A stretch of DNA of 64,000 nt from Spiroplasma eriocheiris (GTDB lineage Bacteria > Bacillota_I > Bacilli_A > Mycoplasmatales > Mycoplasmataceae): contig NZ_CP011856.1 in the NCBI RefSeq assembly GCF_001029265.1, positions 558,001 through 622,000 of the forward strand. Direction: 5' to 3'. The notes beneath the pieces are model-generated. The model was not told where the DNA came from and ran no database searches. It was given only the letters and a program-made list of their open reading frames with translations. The position numbers were made by a program, and so were the translations under genes. Positions within the stretch are counted from its first letter, which is position 1, and every line of letters starts with the position of its first letter. Shown here in pieces: positions 31,636 to 42,432 of this stretch.

Positions 31636-32076
31636 TTATAAAATGTAATTTGATCATGGAATATTAGTGTAGGCATGTTGCGCAATTGCGTCATAGTAAG
31701 CAAATTCACCATTAATAGTAATTGTTACTGGTGATTCTTCATGGATCACATATGTTACTTGGATTACCATTTGAACTTGTCATAATGTTCCAGTGTGGGT
31801 TGTGCCAGCAAAATCAACAAATGATTTTACAAAATTAGATGTAAAGTTTTGGGGAGTAATTACAACAATTTTAGCATGACTAACATCTGGTTTTGGTTGA
31901 TACATCATAAAATCGGCAGTGACTTCGTTTTTAACAGCATTAATAACAGTTTGGTTAAATGCTGGAATTTCTCCTAAGTTTTTATTGACAATATTGTGAT
32001 GGTTAATAGGAGCTAAAACCCCACTTGTTCCCCCCACAATTGCCGCAGAACTAATTAATGATAATAAGATTTTCAT
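31636..32076 (-). CDS. Small secreted protein
   Basis: 146 residues. The N-terminus MKILLSLISSAAIVGGTSGVLA is a Sec signal peptide of the spiroplasma type with no lipobox Cys, so the mature product should be released or held by other means. The mature part is beta-rich and contains AKIVVITPQNFTSNFVKSF and WQVQMVIQVTYVIHEESPVTITING. It resembles the small exported proteins common in Spiroplasma; no function is recognised. A good AGGAGG lies upstream of the start. The promoter region carries a palindrome. Confidence 0.75.
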
Positions 32077-32131
32077 GATAAAAACCTCCTTTAAGTTAAA
32101 ATATGCTTTTTAATAGTTTTTTCTATTATTA

Positions 32132-32171
32132 AGTGAAAGTAAATAATTTATTTACCCTCACTCTCATTATA
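32132..32171 (-). promoter_or_regulatory. TATAAT box and overlapping operator-like palindrome
   Basis: On the minus strand TATAAT lies at 32171-32166. AGTGAAAGTAAATA (32132-32145) and TATTTACCCTCACT (32149-32162) form a 14-bp inverted repeat with two mismatches, covering the expected transcription start of the secreted protein gene. Confidence 0.45.
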
Positions 32172-32383
32172 TGCTTGTGATTTTTAGAATGTTAGATTTT
32201 TTCTTATTAGTTATAAACTTTTAAAAGGTCTAAAAAATAAAAAAAATTTATTATAATCGTTAATTTAAGAAAGATTTCTTTAATTTGTAATATTTTATTA
32301 GTAAAATAATAAGGATAGCTTTTTAGAGCTAGAATTAAAAGTTATATTAATAAATATTTACAAATTCCAAAGGAGAATCATAT

Positions 32384-33094
32384 ATGAAGAAAATAATTAT
32401 TAAAGATGATTTTTGAGCAATATTTCCAGCCGCTAAAATTGGGGTAGTAATTGCCCATAACATTGATAATTATATTCATGACACCGCTCAGTACCAAGCG
32501 TTGTTAAAGGCTGCTCAACAAAGCGCTCAACAATATATTAGTGCCGAAGAATTTACGGCTAACCCAGTAATTAAAACTTGACGGGATGCCTATCAACAAT
32601 TTAAAACTAAGAAGGGAGCTCGTTCTTCCATTGAAGCTTTATTAAAACGAGTTAAAAATAATAATGCAATTAGAACCATTAATCCGCTAGTTGATATTTA
32701 TAATTCGGTTTCGTTAAAATATGGAATGCCTTGTGGGGGTGAAGATATTGCTAAAATTGTTGGGGATATGTTATTGACAACAGCAACCGGAAATGAGGAG
32801 TTTACTACTTTAGGTTCTGAATAACAAGAACCACCTTATGAAGGGGAAATTGTTTATAAGGATCAAGCAGGGGCAATTTGTCGCTGTCTAAACTGACGGG
32901 AAGCAACCCGTACCATGTTAACCGAACAAACAACTTCGGCGGTATTATGCCTTGAATTTTTAGAATTTCCTCGGGAAAAAGATTTTATGAATGCTTTACA
33001 AGAATTACAAGCATTAATTATAAATAATTTGCAAGAAAACTGTGAAATTAAAATTTTAGATCGTAATCATCCAACAGCAATTATTGAAAATTAA
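32384..33094 (+). pseudogene. B3/B4 tRNA-binding-domain protein broken by an in-frame TAA
   Basis: The frame starts at ATG (AAAGGAG upstream), stops at TAA 32822-32824 after 146 codons, then continues in the same frame for 89 more codons to TAA 33092. Joined, it would be the expected length (about 236) for B3/B4-domain proteins related to the editing domain of PheRS beta: RTINPLVDIYNSVSLKYGMPCGGED before the stop and QEPPYEGEIVYKDQAGAICRCLNWREATRTMLTE after it. The second half is essential to the fold. No frameshift is needed, so this is a single nonsense change. Relatives are thought to act in trans-editing or quality control of tRNA charging. Confidence 0.8.
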
Positions 33095-33329
33095 CCTTTT
33101 AAGATAGAGATGATGCTATTGTCTCTTCCTAATAATTTATCAATAAAAATTACTAATTTTCTTAAATTAGTTGCTTTTTATTAAAATCCACGATATACTA
33201 AAAAGAGTTCATTTTGATATTAGGCTTAATTTTACAATTATTTTTACATAATAATCTTAAAATTTCCAGAACGATTTAAAAAATACTTTTTAAATATACT
33301 CATTATGAATGATTTTTTAGGAGGAAAAG

Positions 33330-33659
33330 ATGTACAACAACAACAGAAGTAATAACAACTTTCAAAGAAGAAACGATGATATAATCTCAAATGTTCAATT
33401 TCCAATTCTTGGTGATAAAGGAACTAACTTTAAAACAGTTAACTCAAAAGATGGTGGGTCACACGACTTATTCGAATTCTGAGTTGAAGATAATGGTAAT
33501 GAAGTGCACTGTATTGCATGAGATGATGTGGCTAATAAATTAAAATCAGAATTTGATTTTGATAACTTTAAAAACATTATCATTACTTACAAAAAACGTT
33601 TAAATAAATTTACTGAAAAAACTGATTATAGTGTTCGTGAGTTTTCACTAGTTGCTTAA
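33330..33659 (+). CDS. Small Asn-rich protein, possible OB-fold
   Basis: 109 residues, strong AGGAGG. After a polar head (MYNNNRSNNNFQRRND) the pattern SHDLFEFWVEDNGNEVHCIAWDDVANKL followed by FKNIIITYKKRLNKFTEKTDYSVREFSL resembles the strand order of single-stranded DNA-binding-type OB folds. That is a weak visual impression, not a family match. It stands alone and ends at a strong bidirectional terminator. Confidence 0.65.
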
Positions 33660-33679
33660 AATTACAAATTTTAGTTTTT

Positions 33680-33717
33680 AAAAAGGTTTAATTATGTTAA
33701 CATAATTAAACCTTTTT
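33680..33717. terminator. Bidirectional terminator between convergent genes
   Basis: A perfect palindrome, AAAAAGGTTTAATTATGTT and its complement centred on GTTAAC, with A-run and T-run at the ends; it serves the plus gene on its left and the minus gene on its right. Confidence 0.85.
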
Positions 33718-33730
33718 TCATTCTTCTTAA

Positions 33731-34480
33731 TTAATGATCTTTTTTTAAATCCGAGTGTACGCCTAAAAATTCGGCTTGGTTAACAACTACTCCGTATTCT
33801 TGACGAGTGGCATCGGTGAAATAATATCATGAGTTTAACTTCCCTGTAAAACAACTAAAGGTAATTAAACTTGTCCCATGAAAATCATTAGTTTTAATAG
33901 TATCTAATAAAAAGTTAGTTTTAATATAATGGTTAATGTGTAATAACATTAAATGGTTTTTATGATCTAAATAAATTTCTTGGTTATACATACTAATGCG
34001 TCCATAACCAGGAATCACAAGCACAAAGCTTTTGATTTTGCCATTAAACCAGTTGTATTTAATTTCTAAATCAGTGATTGGCAATAACTCTTTAAATTTT
34101 CGCTCATCTTTAATTTTTTGGACAATATGGTGATAATTATCAATTGATAAGGTTTTTAGTAATTCATTAAAATCTTCATTAGCAATTTTATTATTATAAT
34201 TGAATAAAGTATGGGTTTTAAATTTTTTAATGAAACGAAATAGCCGATAGTTTACTGCTAAGTAAATTAACGGCACAATTAAGAAAGCAGAAAGGATTAA
34301 TGAGACAATCACTAATGCTAGTTTAATTATTAAAATATAACCACTTGCTAATTCTAACCTTTCTAAATAATAACCGGCAACTTCAGTGACAATAATTGGT
34401 AATCCAATATGTAAAATTAACTCCATTGTTTTTTCAATCATTGGATGCATTTCTGCTTTTTTATACATACTTAAATTCAT
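33731..34480 (-). CDS. Membrane protein of unknown function
   Basis: 249 residues (one TGA-Trp at 33827). An N-terminal amphipathic region is followed by two transmembrane helices around residues 25-45 (LILHIGLPIIVTEVAGYYL) and 48-75 (YILIIKLALVIVSLILSAFLIV), then a cytosolic domain with mixed alpha/beta character (LPITDLEIKYNWFNGKIKSFVLVIPGYG). No catalytic motif seen. A GGAG-type ribosome site (AAGGAGAA) lies upstream. Not recognised. Confidence 0.7.
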
Positions 34481-34610
34481 ATAAAATTCTCCTTATTAGT
34501 CTTTTATTGTTGCTTTTATTCTATCATATTTACCACCTTTATGAAAAATTAGTCATTTTAATATTCTAAAAGTAATAATTATTTTCGTGTGTTATTTTTA
34601 ATATTTTCGT

Positions 34611-34680
34611 TAAAATTAAATTAGCAACTTAAAAGAGTGCGCAAAGTACCTAAAATATTTACTTATTTTAGGTACTTTTT
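34611..34680 (+). promoter_or_regulatory. Mini-hairpin/terminator leader, copy 2
   Basis: GAGTGCGCAAAGTACC (34635-34650): GTGC pairs with GTAC over GCAAA. Its 3' half is also the 5' arm of AAAGTACCTAAAATA (34643-34657), which pairs with TATTTTAGGTACTTT (34664-34678), T-tail. The nearest gene to the left is divergent, so this cannot be a 3' terminator; it must lie in the leader of the next gene. A possible -10 (TAAAAT) is at 34611-34616. Confidence 0.6.
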
Positions 34681-34704
34681 AATTAATCAGGAGGTTAAGT
34701 AATT

Positions 34705-35463
34705 ATGTTTGAATGATTAAAACTTTTATGAAAAAAGGACACTTCAATTCGGGATATAACTAGCGAAATGGTGGAAATTAATAGGGCTAATTTTTATGAA
34801 GAATATGTAAAATCAAAATTAGCGCCTGAGGATTGAGAAACTTTTTTAAAACTTTGTAATGACGCCAAAGATATTTGCACAACTAATCTAATATTACATG
34901 GATTAGTTCCCAGATCAACCCATAATTTTCGGATAAATGAAAAACTAACTTGAAGACTAACATTACATTTAAGTGATTGCCTTTTTAATCGCTGAACTGG
35001 GAGTTATCATGGAATGCTGTTGAAGTTCAAAGAACAATGTCCTGAAATGTTAAATTTTGTTCCCGGATGAAATTCTGATATTATGAGGCCGACTCTTATT
35101 AGGGACAACTATATGGAAGTTATGGCTTATGACCGTAATAAATTAAATTCTAATGTGCTAAATCATATTCGAAGCGCATCCTTTGACATTTCAAATGATG
35201 AATTATCAAGGCAATTTGATGACCAACATTTTGGTGAGGAAGACTTTAGGTGATTTTATAATTTTAATTTAGACATCCCATCAGAAGAACCGCCACCACT
35301 TGACAATCCCCCTTGTGTAGAACTTCCAAAAGAGGAAGTTGAAAAAGTAGAGCTTGCCACGGCGGCATTAAAAGAATTATGTGAAGAAGTTAAGAAAAAA
35401 AATCAGGAAAAACAACAAAATATTGCGCAACAAATTAAGGAAGAAGAAGCAAAAGATCAATAA
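34705..35463 (+). CDS. Cytosolic protein of unknown function, leader-controlled
   Basis: 252 residues with nine TGA-Trp codons, unusually Trp-rich, no signal peptide. Residues 1-190 look globular and helical; the C-terminal 60 residues are acidic-proline (SEEPPPLDNPPC) followed by coiled coil (LKELCEEVKKKNQEKQQNIAQQIKEEE). AGGAGG lies before the ATG. It shares its leader element with the genes starting at 13931, 48923 (minus) and 49838, but not obvious protein similarity. Not recognised. Confidence 0.68.
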
Positions 35464-35514
35464 TTAACTACTTTAGATAGTTTTGATTCTGCTGATGAAG
35501 ATACAAGATTATAA

Positions 35515-36609
35515 TTATTTTTTATTGATAATTGCTGAAAATTGAATATTAAAAAATAAACTAGTTGTGCTTGCAAAGCTTTTAATTTCACAACTAAAAT
35601 TTGCTTCATAAGAAAAATAAATGGCTTGGTAATCTTGTTCAATGGTTGGAAAGAAATCATCTAAGTTTCACGGGTCATTAAAAAATTCATAAGTTGTTTT
35701 ATATGAACGAGCAAATTGCCCAGCAATATCTTCATCAGTTGGTTCTTCTTGGTCGTGATCATCAGGCCCATATTTATAAACACCATAATGGTACAGTAGG
35801 GGATCAATAAAATAAGGATTATTTTTCATCACCGAAGGACGGCTAAAATTTTTTAAGATACTAAAAAGTTTTACTTGAATTTGTTGGGTGGTTGGCGTAT
35901 TGGTTTTTCATTCGGTTATTCATGTTTGTCAATAATTAGGGTTAGTTTTAAAATATTGGATTAAATTATTACGATAACCAACATCAATCATATTAGCGAC
36001 ATAACCCCAGTCTTCTTCTAAAAACATCACCGATATTGTCCGGTCAAAAACATAACCTTCGTGGTTAGCTAATTTAAATTGTAAGCGAATATTATCAATA
36101 GTATGATATTTACTATTATATTTTCAATCATTTAGATTAGTAAAACTATATTCTTTGTCAGTTCCGTTACTAGTAATGCTAACGGTTGGTTTAATTTGCT
36201 CAATAAAAGAAGTTAAATTAACTGTTTCACCCCCAACATTAATATTTTGGACATCATAATTATAAAAGATTCAATTATATAACAGGGTCGGTAAACTTCT
36301 AACAGCAGTTGTTTTTGAGCTACGATTTCAGTCTTGTTCAAAAGCATTATTAAAAGTAACTTGTTTTAGGAAACTAGTTAAGGCTTCTTTTTCTTGCTCA
36401 TAACCGTTAATCTCCGAATGAATTATTACCGTATTATGTGGGTTTTCATCTTCACCATTATTATGATCATTATTATTATCGTCCGGATCAATTGGCGGTG
36501 GTGTTGGTTTGTGATTAGTTGGTGAACTATTAGTATTTTTACAAGCACTTAGGGGTGTTAAACCACCAACTACAATCGTTAAAGATAATAACTTAATTAA
36601 TCATCGCAT
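35515..36609 (-). CDS. Secreted lipoprotein
   Basis: 364 residues with many TGA-Trp codons. The signal MRWLIKLLSLTIVVGGLTPLSAC ends in the lipobox LSAC, followed by a Pro/Asn/Asp linker (PTPPPIDPDDNNNDHNN) and a globular domain with aromatic-rich beta strands. The protein is anchored on the outer face of the membrane. The family is not recognised; spiroplasma genomes hold many such paralogues. It converges tail to tail with the gene ending at 35463. Confidence 0.8.
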
Positions 36610-36797
36610 ATGTTTCCACCATTCCTTATAATAATTATACGTTATTTTTTGTAAACGATCAATTTCTCCGGATGCCAACTTAAAAGGAAAAATTACCTTA
36701 CTTTTTAAACATTTAAAAGATTTATTTTTAACAATAATTATTAAAAGCATTCTTTATTATAATAAAAATAATTACATAACCTAAAGGGAGTTTTATT

Positions 36798-37721
36798 ATG
36801 CACAAAATTTTAAAAATTTTAACTAGTTTTGTTTTTAGCACAATAGTTGGTGCTAACCTTTTTGCCTGTCATCCTTCTGCGCGGACTAATTTTGAATTAT
36901 TAACAACCGTTCCAACTCAGCAGGGTTATCGGTTACAAATTGATACCCATAATAATTGGTATGTTGCCAGTGATAGTAAGTTAATTATTGGTTATCAACA
37001 TCAAATATTAAAAGCAATTGAATTATCTGATTTAATCTTAAGTTTATTTGTTGATTGAAATAGTAATAATTGGTATGTTGGTACTGTTAATGGCTTTGTT
37101 TATACTGGTAATTTTAACAAGCCAACTGTTACAAAGTTGCTGGCGGGGAAAGGAGTAGAAATCTATAGTGTTTATTGTTATGAAGGAAGATGATATGCGG
37201 GGGCTAGCAATGGTAATGTTTATACTGGTCAGGCTGGGGTTGAACCAGCCCACTTAATTAATAATTTTGCCGATACTAGTATTCTAAGTATTAATCACCT
37301 TAATGAAAATATTATTTTTGGTTTTAATAATGGTGATCTGGAAACTTATGATGCGCTTCTGAAACAATGACAAAAATTTTACCATGTGAATGGTGAAGTT
37401 TATAATATTGTCAACCAAAATAATATCTTAGCAATTTTAGATAGTGCTGATGATGGGGCAAGTAAATTTTATTTTTATCAAAATAATACCTGAACTTTAA
37501 TAAATAGATTACGTAAAGGAGTAATTTTTAATATTGCATTAGATAATAATAACTTTATTTATGGTGGGGATAATAAGGGGAATATCTATCAAATTGATAA
37601 TAATGAAATTAAAGTGTTAAAAATTATTGAGAAAAATAGTATTATTGATGTCAAAACTTTTGGTAATTGGCTTTATATTTTAACCGATGATGGGAAAATA
37701 TATGATTTAAGAATTGAATAG
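36798..37721 (+). CDS. Lipoprotein with beta-propeller-like repeats
   Basis: 307 residues. The signal MHKILKILTSFVFSTIVGANLFAC ends in lipobox LFAC. The mature part repeats a D-x-x-N-N-W-Y-V unit: DTHNNWYVASDSK, DWNSNNWYVGTVNG, GRWYAGASNGNVYTG, LDNNNFIYGGDNKGNIYQ. The spacing of about 40-45 residues fits propeller blades. It resembles the extracellular half of the membrane protein at 12446-13822. AAGGGAG precedes the start, and TATAAT lies at 36758-36763. A role in surface binding is plausible but unproven. Confidence 0.78.
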
Positions 37722-37775
37722 TAGTTTTAAAAATATTTAGATCTTTATTTAGTTAATAAAAAAATATTTTTTCTA

Positions 37776-37784
37776 TGTTATACT
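37776..37784 (+). promoter_or_regulatory. Extended -10 promoter of the helicase gene
   Basis: TG at 37776-37777 then TATACT (37779-37784), 20 nt before the ATG, which has AGGTGAG upstream. Confidence 0.5.
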
Positions 37785-37803
37785 GTTTAATAGGTGAGTA
37801 AGA

Positions 37804-40800
37804 ATGAAACAAGAAAAAGGGCTCCAAGAGCTTTTAATACTAGAGGATATTAAAGAAGACGAATTTTTATCATATAAATATGTAGATCTTAAAAATGATA
37901 AAATTCCAACTGAATTAGGGAATTCTTTTGATATCGATAATTATTTAGTAACTTATTTATCAAAAAATAAACTAATTAATAAATTACGAGATACTAAAAA
38001 TATTAGTGAAAAAATAGATTTAATAAGTCAAATTAATAAGTTACTAGATAATTATCCATTAACTAATAAAGAGATCCCTATTAATTCTAAAAGTTCAAAC
38101 AAGCTTTTATTATCTATTCAAAGAGAACGTGAATTTAATTTTTATGAAAACCGCCCTTTAATTCCATTATCTGAATCTTTTTTATATACTAATGAATATT
38201 CTTCAAAATTATTGACCGATTTTGAACGGGAAATGGTAACTTCAGATGAAGTTTTTATTATTGTTCCTTTTATTTCTAAACCAATTTTAAGGAAAATTGA
38301 AAATATTATTTTAGATTTAGAAAAAAGAAATAAACCGGTTAATATTATTACCACAACTTTTGATGGAACAGGAAATTATGTTGATTTAGAAGAATTATGT
38401 GAATTAGTTGATAAATATTCTAATTTTAAAGTGAAAGTGGAAGACGTTGATAATACTAAAGAACGGATTCATATTAAATCCTATATCTTTAAAAGAAAAA
38501 CTGGTTTTTCAACAGCAATTTTAGGTTCTTCTAATATGACAATCACTGGTTTAATAACTGGGGGAGAATGAAACATTAAAATTTCTGAATTTAAAGATCA
38601 AAAATTATTTAATGAAATAAAAATGGCATTTGACAAAATTTGAAATAAAAGATTAATTGATTTATCAAATCTTACAGAGCGAGATTATTTATTTGAAAAA
38701 ATTAGATTAAACCGAGCAAAACTAAAATGTGAAGATTCTTTTACTAATGATAATAAAGATTTAAGACAAAAAATTAAAGAACTATCAACTTTTTATCGTC
38801 CTAATTTTTATCAAGATTCAGTTTTAAATAAGTTGGAATATCGTCGTCAAATTTTGAATAAGGATAAGCATTTGATCGTTATGGCGACGGGAACGGGAAA
38901 AACGATGGTGGTGGCGTTTGATTATAAAAAGCAAATTAAAGGTAACCAATACCCAAGCTTATTATTTATTGCCCACCAAAAAGAAATTATTGAACAAGCA
39001 AAGACAACTTTTCAAAATGTACTTGGTGATCTTAACTTTGGCCAAATTTTTTCAGGAGTGAATAAAGATCTTCAAAATAGTAACCATATTTTTGCAACCA
39101 TTCAGACTTTAGAAAAGCAGTTAGATTTATTTGACCCCTCAGAATTTGAATATATTGTTTTTGATGAGGCACATCATATTGAAGCTAATACTTTTCAAAA
39201 AGTTTTTAACTATTTTCAAGGGCAAAAAATTGGAATTACAGCAACTCCCGAAAGAGCTGATGGAGTAAGTGTTGCAAAATATTTTGATGATGATATTGCT
39301 TATGAATTAAGAATTTGGGATGCTATTGATAATGGGATGCTTTCGGAATTTGACTACTATTGTATTAATGATGATTTTTTAAATTTAATTAATGTTGATA
39401 TTAGCAAAACTAATGATGTTTGAAAAAGAATTAAAATGTTTGATCGTAATCAACTTTTATTGCAAAAAATTAAAGAATATATTAATGATGTTAATACTAC
39501 CAAATGTGTTATTTTTTGTGTAAATACTGAACACTGTGAACAAGTAAATCAATTTTTACAATCCGTGGGTTATAAATCAGATATTTTAGTATCTGCTAAC
39601 CCTAATGTTATTATTAATCGTTATCAAATTTTGCAAAACTTCCGGGCGGGGACAATTAATTTTTTATGTGTGGTAAACATGTTAAATGAAGGTGTTGATA
39701 TTCCTGAAATTAATACTATTATTCGTTTGCGACCAACTAATTCGAGTGTACTATTTTTACAGCAATTAGGGCGAGGACTTCGAAAATTGGAAAATAAGAG
39801 ACTAATGGTGTTAGATTTTATTCCGAAATATGAAAATGACCAAATTATTAAGAGTGGAATTGCTAATTTATTTATTAATAGTGATAATTTAGAGCAAGCA
39901 ATTTTACAACAAGAAGAATTACCTCCTGGTTGTACTATAACATTTGAAAAATTTGTTAAAGAGAAAATCTTTAAAATGATTAAAAATATTGGCCAAAGAA
40001 ATTGATATGAAAAAGAATTACAAAATCAATTCTTAAGAAATGGCTTAGATGGTTATGCAAGGTTTTTTATAAATTCTAATTTAGAACCAGGCCATATTTA
40101 TGAAAAAAAATTTTCTTTTGTTGATAGTATTTTAGGCATTGATAATAGTCAAATTAAAGATCCAAAGTTACAAGAAATTAGAAGTTACTTACAATCATTG
40201 TTAAAAACGAGTGAGCCTTTAGATATAAATATTTTTCAAAGTTTTATATATTTAAATTCTTATACTATACTAAATTATTTTAAAACATTAATTAATAATA
40301 AAAACTACATTCATATTGATTTATTAGATAAGCTATTTGTGGGATCAATTTTAAATTCTTCGGTAGTAAAAAAAATAGAACCTCAATTTGGTCAAAACTG
40401 AAAATTATATATTAAATATATTAAAGAAAACTACCAATATTTATTATATGAAATAAAATTATTAATTAATTATAAACTAGAGTATGAAGATATTTTATTC
40501 AAAGATGATTTTAAATTACACTATATAGATATTCCTAGGGGAACAATTTTAACTCGTCCACAAATTTTAATAATAAATAATATTTATCCAAATTTAAGTT
40601 CAAGTTTAAATTCAGTGTACGGAATTATAATGAATAAAAATAAAGATGGTTCTCTTAATAAACCGATAGTTATCATGGCTTCTGAATCTTCAATTGATAC
40701 TGAATATGGTTATTATAATAAATTTTATTATGAAACTAAGCTGTTTTTATGAGCGTCTCAACGTAAAACAACTGCAAATGATCCAGATGATCTTTTATTA

Positions 40801-40956
40801 AAGTCTTATGAAGATATCTATGTTTTCTTTAATGATATTCAGTTAGAAAATAGATATAAAGGATTTTTAGCAAAAGTTTTTGTTTTTTTAGGAAAAGCAC
40901 AGTATTTGGATAGCGAAGGTTCAAACCCTGTTAATTTTAAATTTAAAATTTTATAA
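37804..40956 (+). CDS. PLD-nuclease / SF2 helicase / DUF3427 protein (putative defence enzyme)
   Basis: 1050 residues in one open frame. Residues about 110-290 form a phospholipase-D-type nuclease domain with RIHIKSYIF (HxK) and GSSNMT. About 340-710 is a DEAD-like helicase: Walker A in MATGTGKTMV, FDEAHHIE, GITATPER, and the arginine finger in QQLGRGLRK. The C-terminal region (TRPQILIINNIYP...FYYETKLFLWASQRKTTAND) matches the DUF3427 pattern. Proteins with this three-part build are usually near DNA methyltransferases and other defence genes and are thought to restrict foreign DNA. A broken cytosine methyltransferase lies directly downstream. No frame damage is visible. Confidence 0.88.
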
Positions 40957-40997
40957 TTTTTATTTTTATAAAAAAAGAAATTAACGTAAAAATGCTA

Positions 40998-41029
40998 TTG
41001 CATTTTTTTTTTTTTTTTATATCTAAACT
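40998..41029 (+). promoter_or_regulatory. Promoter region with a 16-T homopolymer, copy 2
   Basis: TTGCAT (40998-41003) overlaps a run of exactly 16 T (41003-41018); possible -10 boxes are TATATC (41018-41023) or TAAACT (41024-41029). It lies upstream of the methyltransferase gene. Confidence 0.4.
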
Positions 41030-41052
41030 TACATTTAGAGGAGATTTTATAG

Positions 41053-41726
41053 ATGAAATTTAAAATTTTAGAAACATTTGCCGGAATTGGTGCTCAACAC
41101 AAAGCATTAACAAATATTAAGAAACGAAAAGTAAATTTTGATTATGAAATAGTTAATATTTCCGAATGAGATGTGCATGCCTTAATTTCATATGATGCCA
41201 TTCATTATGGAAATTTAACTGCAAATGAAGTTGATCGGTATTTAGCTAAGAATAATTTAGAAAATATTTTTGATTATTTGCAAAAAAGAGTATATTCAAA
41301 TGATGGTAAAGAGCCTATTAAGAATTTTCATAAAAAAAATATATTTTTTTAAAGCGTTTAGTAGTTGCTGATCACCGAACAAAAAATTTGGGTAGTATTA
41401 AAAATATAAAGGCAAATGATCTAAATTTTGATTTTGATCTATTAACTTACTCTTTTCCATGTCAGGATTTATCAATTGCAAATATGGGGCGAGCAAAAGG
41501 AATGAAAAAAGGAGACAATACTAGGTCAGGATTATTATGAGAAATTCAAAGAATTTTAAATGAATTAAAAGAATTATCAATTAATCGGTTACCTAAATAT
41601 TTGCTTTTAGAAAATGTTCCAAACATGTTAAATGATAAACATATTGTTGATTATAATGAATGGATAAATTATTTAAATGATGAGTTAGGATATAAAACTT
41701 TTACAATGCAATTAACATTTTGATAA
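41053..41726 (+). pseudogene. M.SssI-like DNA (cytosine-5) methyltransferase, frameshifted and truncated
   Basis: The first 99 codons (LETFAGIGAQHKAL, motif I) end at TAA 41350 after a T7 run (41344-41350). In the -1 frame the gene continues: LLTYSFPCQDLS with the catalytic PCQ (motif IV), GLLWEIQRIL, and LPKYLLLENVPNML (motif VI), up to TAA 41724. One extra T in the T7 run would restore the frame. Motif VIII (QxRxR), the target recognition domain and motifs IX-X are absent, so the enzyme would still be dead. The spacing and wording of the motifs recall the CpG methyltransferase of Spiroplasma MQ1 (M.SssI). It was probably the partner of the helicase-nuclease upstream. Confidence 0.85.
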
Positions 41727-41734
41727 CTAGAAAA

Positions 41735-42166
41735 ATGCTCGCAACATTTTTAGTTCCGGGGAGTTTCAAAATTTTAAGTCGAATCAAATTTTATTTACGA
41801 TGAAACGATAAAAATATTATTAATGAATTAAATATTTTTTTTCAAAAAACTCTTGATGAGTATATTGCCGAAATTCAAAAACTTTACCAAAAATTTATTA
41901 AAATTCTTGAAACTAATTTTGCTAATTTTTTTGATGGATTTAATAATAATTTTGATTATAATGTTGAGTCGCAAGAGGAGTTGGAAGACTTATATAAATT
42001 ATTTGGAATAAGTTCAAATTCATCAGAAGAAGATATTAAGAAAGCTTATCGCCGGTTAGCTAAGCAATATCATCCAGATGTTAATAAAAGTGTCAATAGC
42101 GAAGAAATTATGAAAAAAATTAATGATGGATATGAAAAACTAATGTTTCAAAAAGAACATGCATAA
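41735..42166 (+). CDS. J-domain protein (C-terminal DnaJ domain)
   Basis: 143 residues. The last 60 residues are a J domain: [33 protein letters not shown] with an intact HPD. The first 80 residues are helical ([23 protein letters not shown]). The ATG lies 8 nt after the methyltransferase remnant, without a clear ribosome site, and the frame stays open upstream, so this may be the 3' part of a larger gene joined to the remnant by deletion. J domains stimulate DnaK-type chaperones; C-terminally placed J domains are a recurrent mollicute arrangement. No terminator follows at once. Confidence 0.65.
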
Positions 42167-42224
42167 AATATTTTATTTATAAATAAAATATTTTTTATTT
42201 TTTAACAAAAAATAAAGAAATTTA

Positions 42225-42397
42225 TTGAATTTAAAATTGAAGGGATTATTATGTAATTAGGTAAATATTAAATGGGATCGAAAAGATATTGTAAAAAGGC
42301 AGATTTATAAAATTAACTCAATATTTTAAATAATAATTAAAATAAAAAATTAATAATTATATTTTAATATTTAATAAAAACGACCTCTTAATTTACC
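42225..42397 (+). promoter_or_regulatory. Promoter and conserved leader element with complementary ends, copy A
   Basis: TTGAAT (42225-42230), 16 nt, TATTAT (42247-42252). The element begins 7 nt later with AGGTAAATATTAAATGGG (from 42259) and ends TTAATTTACC (42388-42397), which can pair with its start. It is 35 nt before the start of the secreted-protein remnant. A similar element occurs at 44364-44499. Otherwise the gap 42167-42432 is empty. Confidence 0.55.
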
Positions 42398-42432
42398 AAT
42401 TTTTAAAGATATAGAAAAGTGGGTGAAGTATC

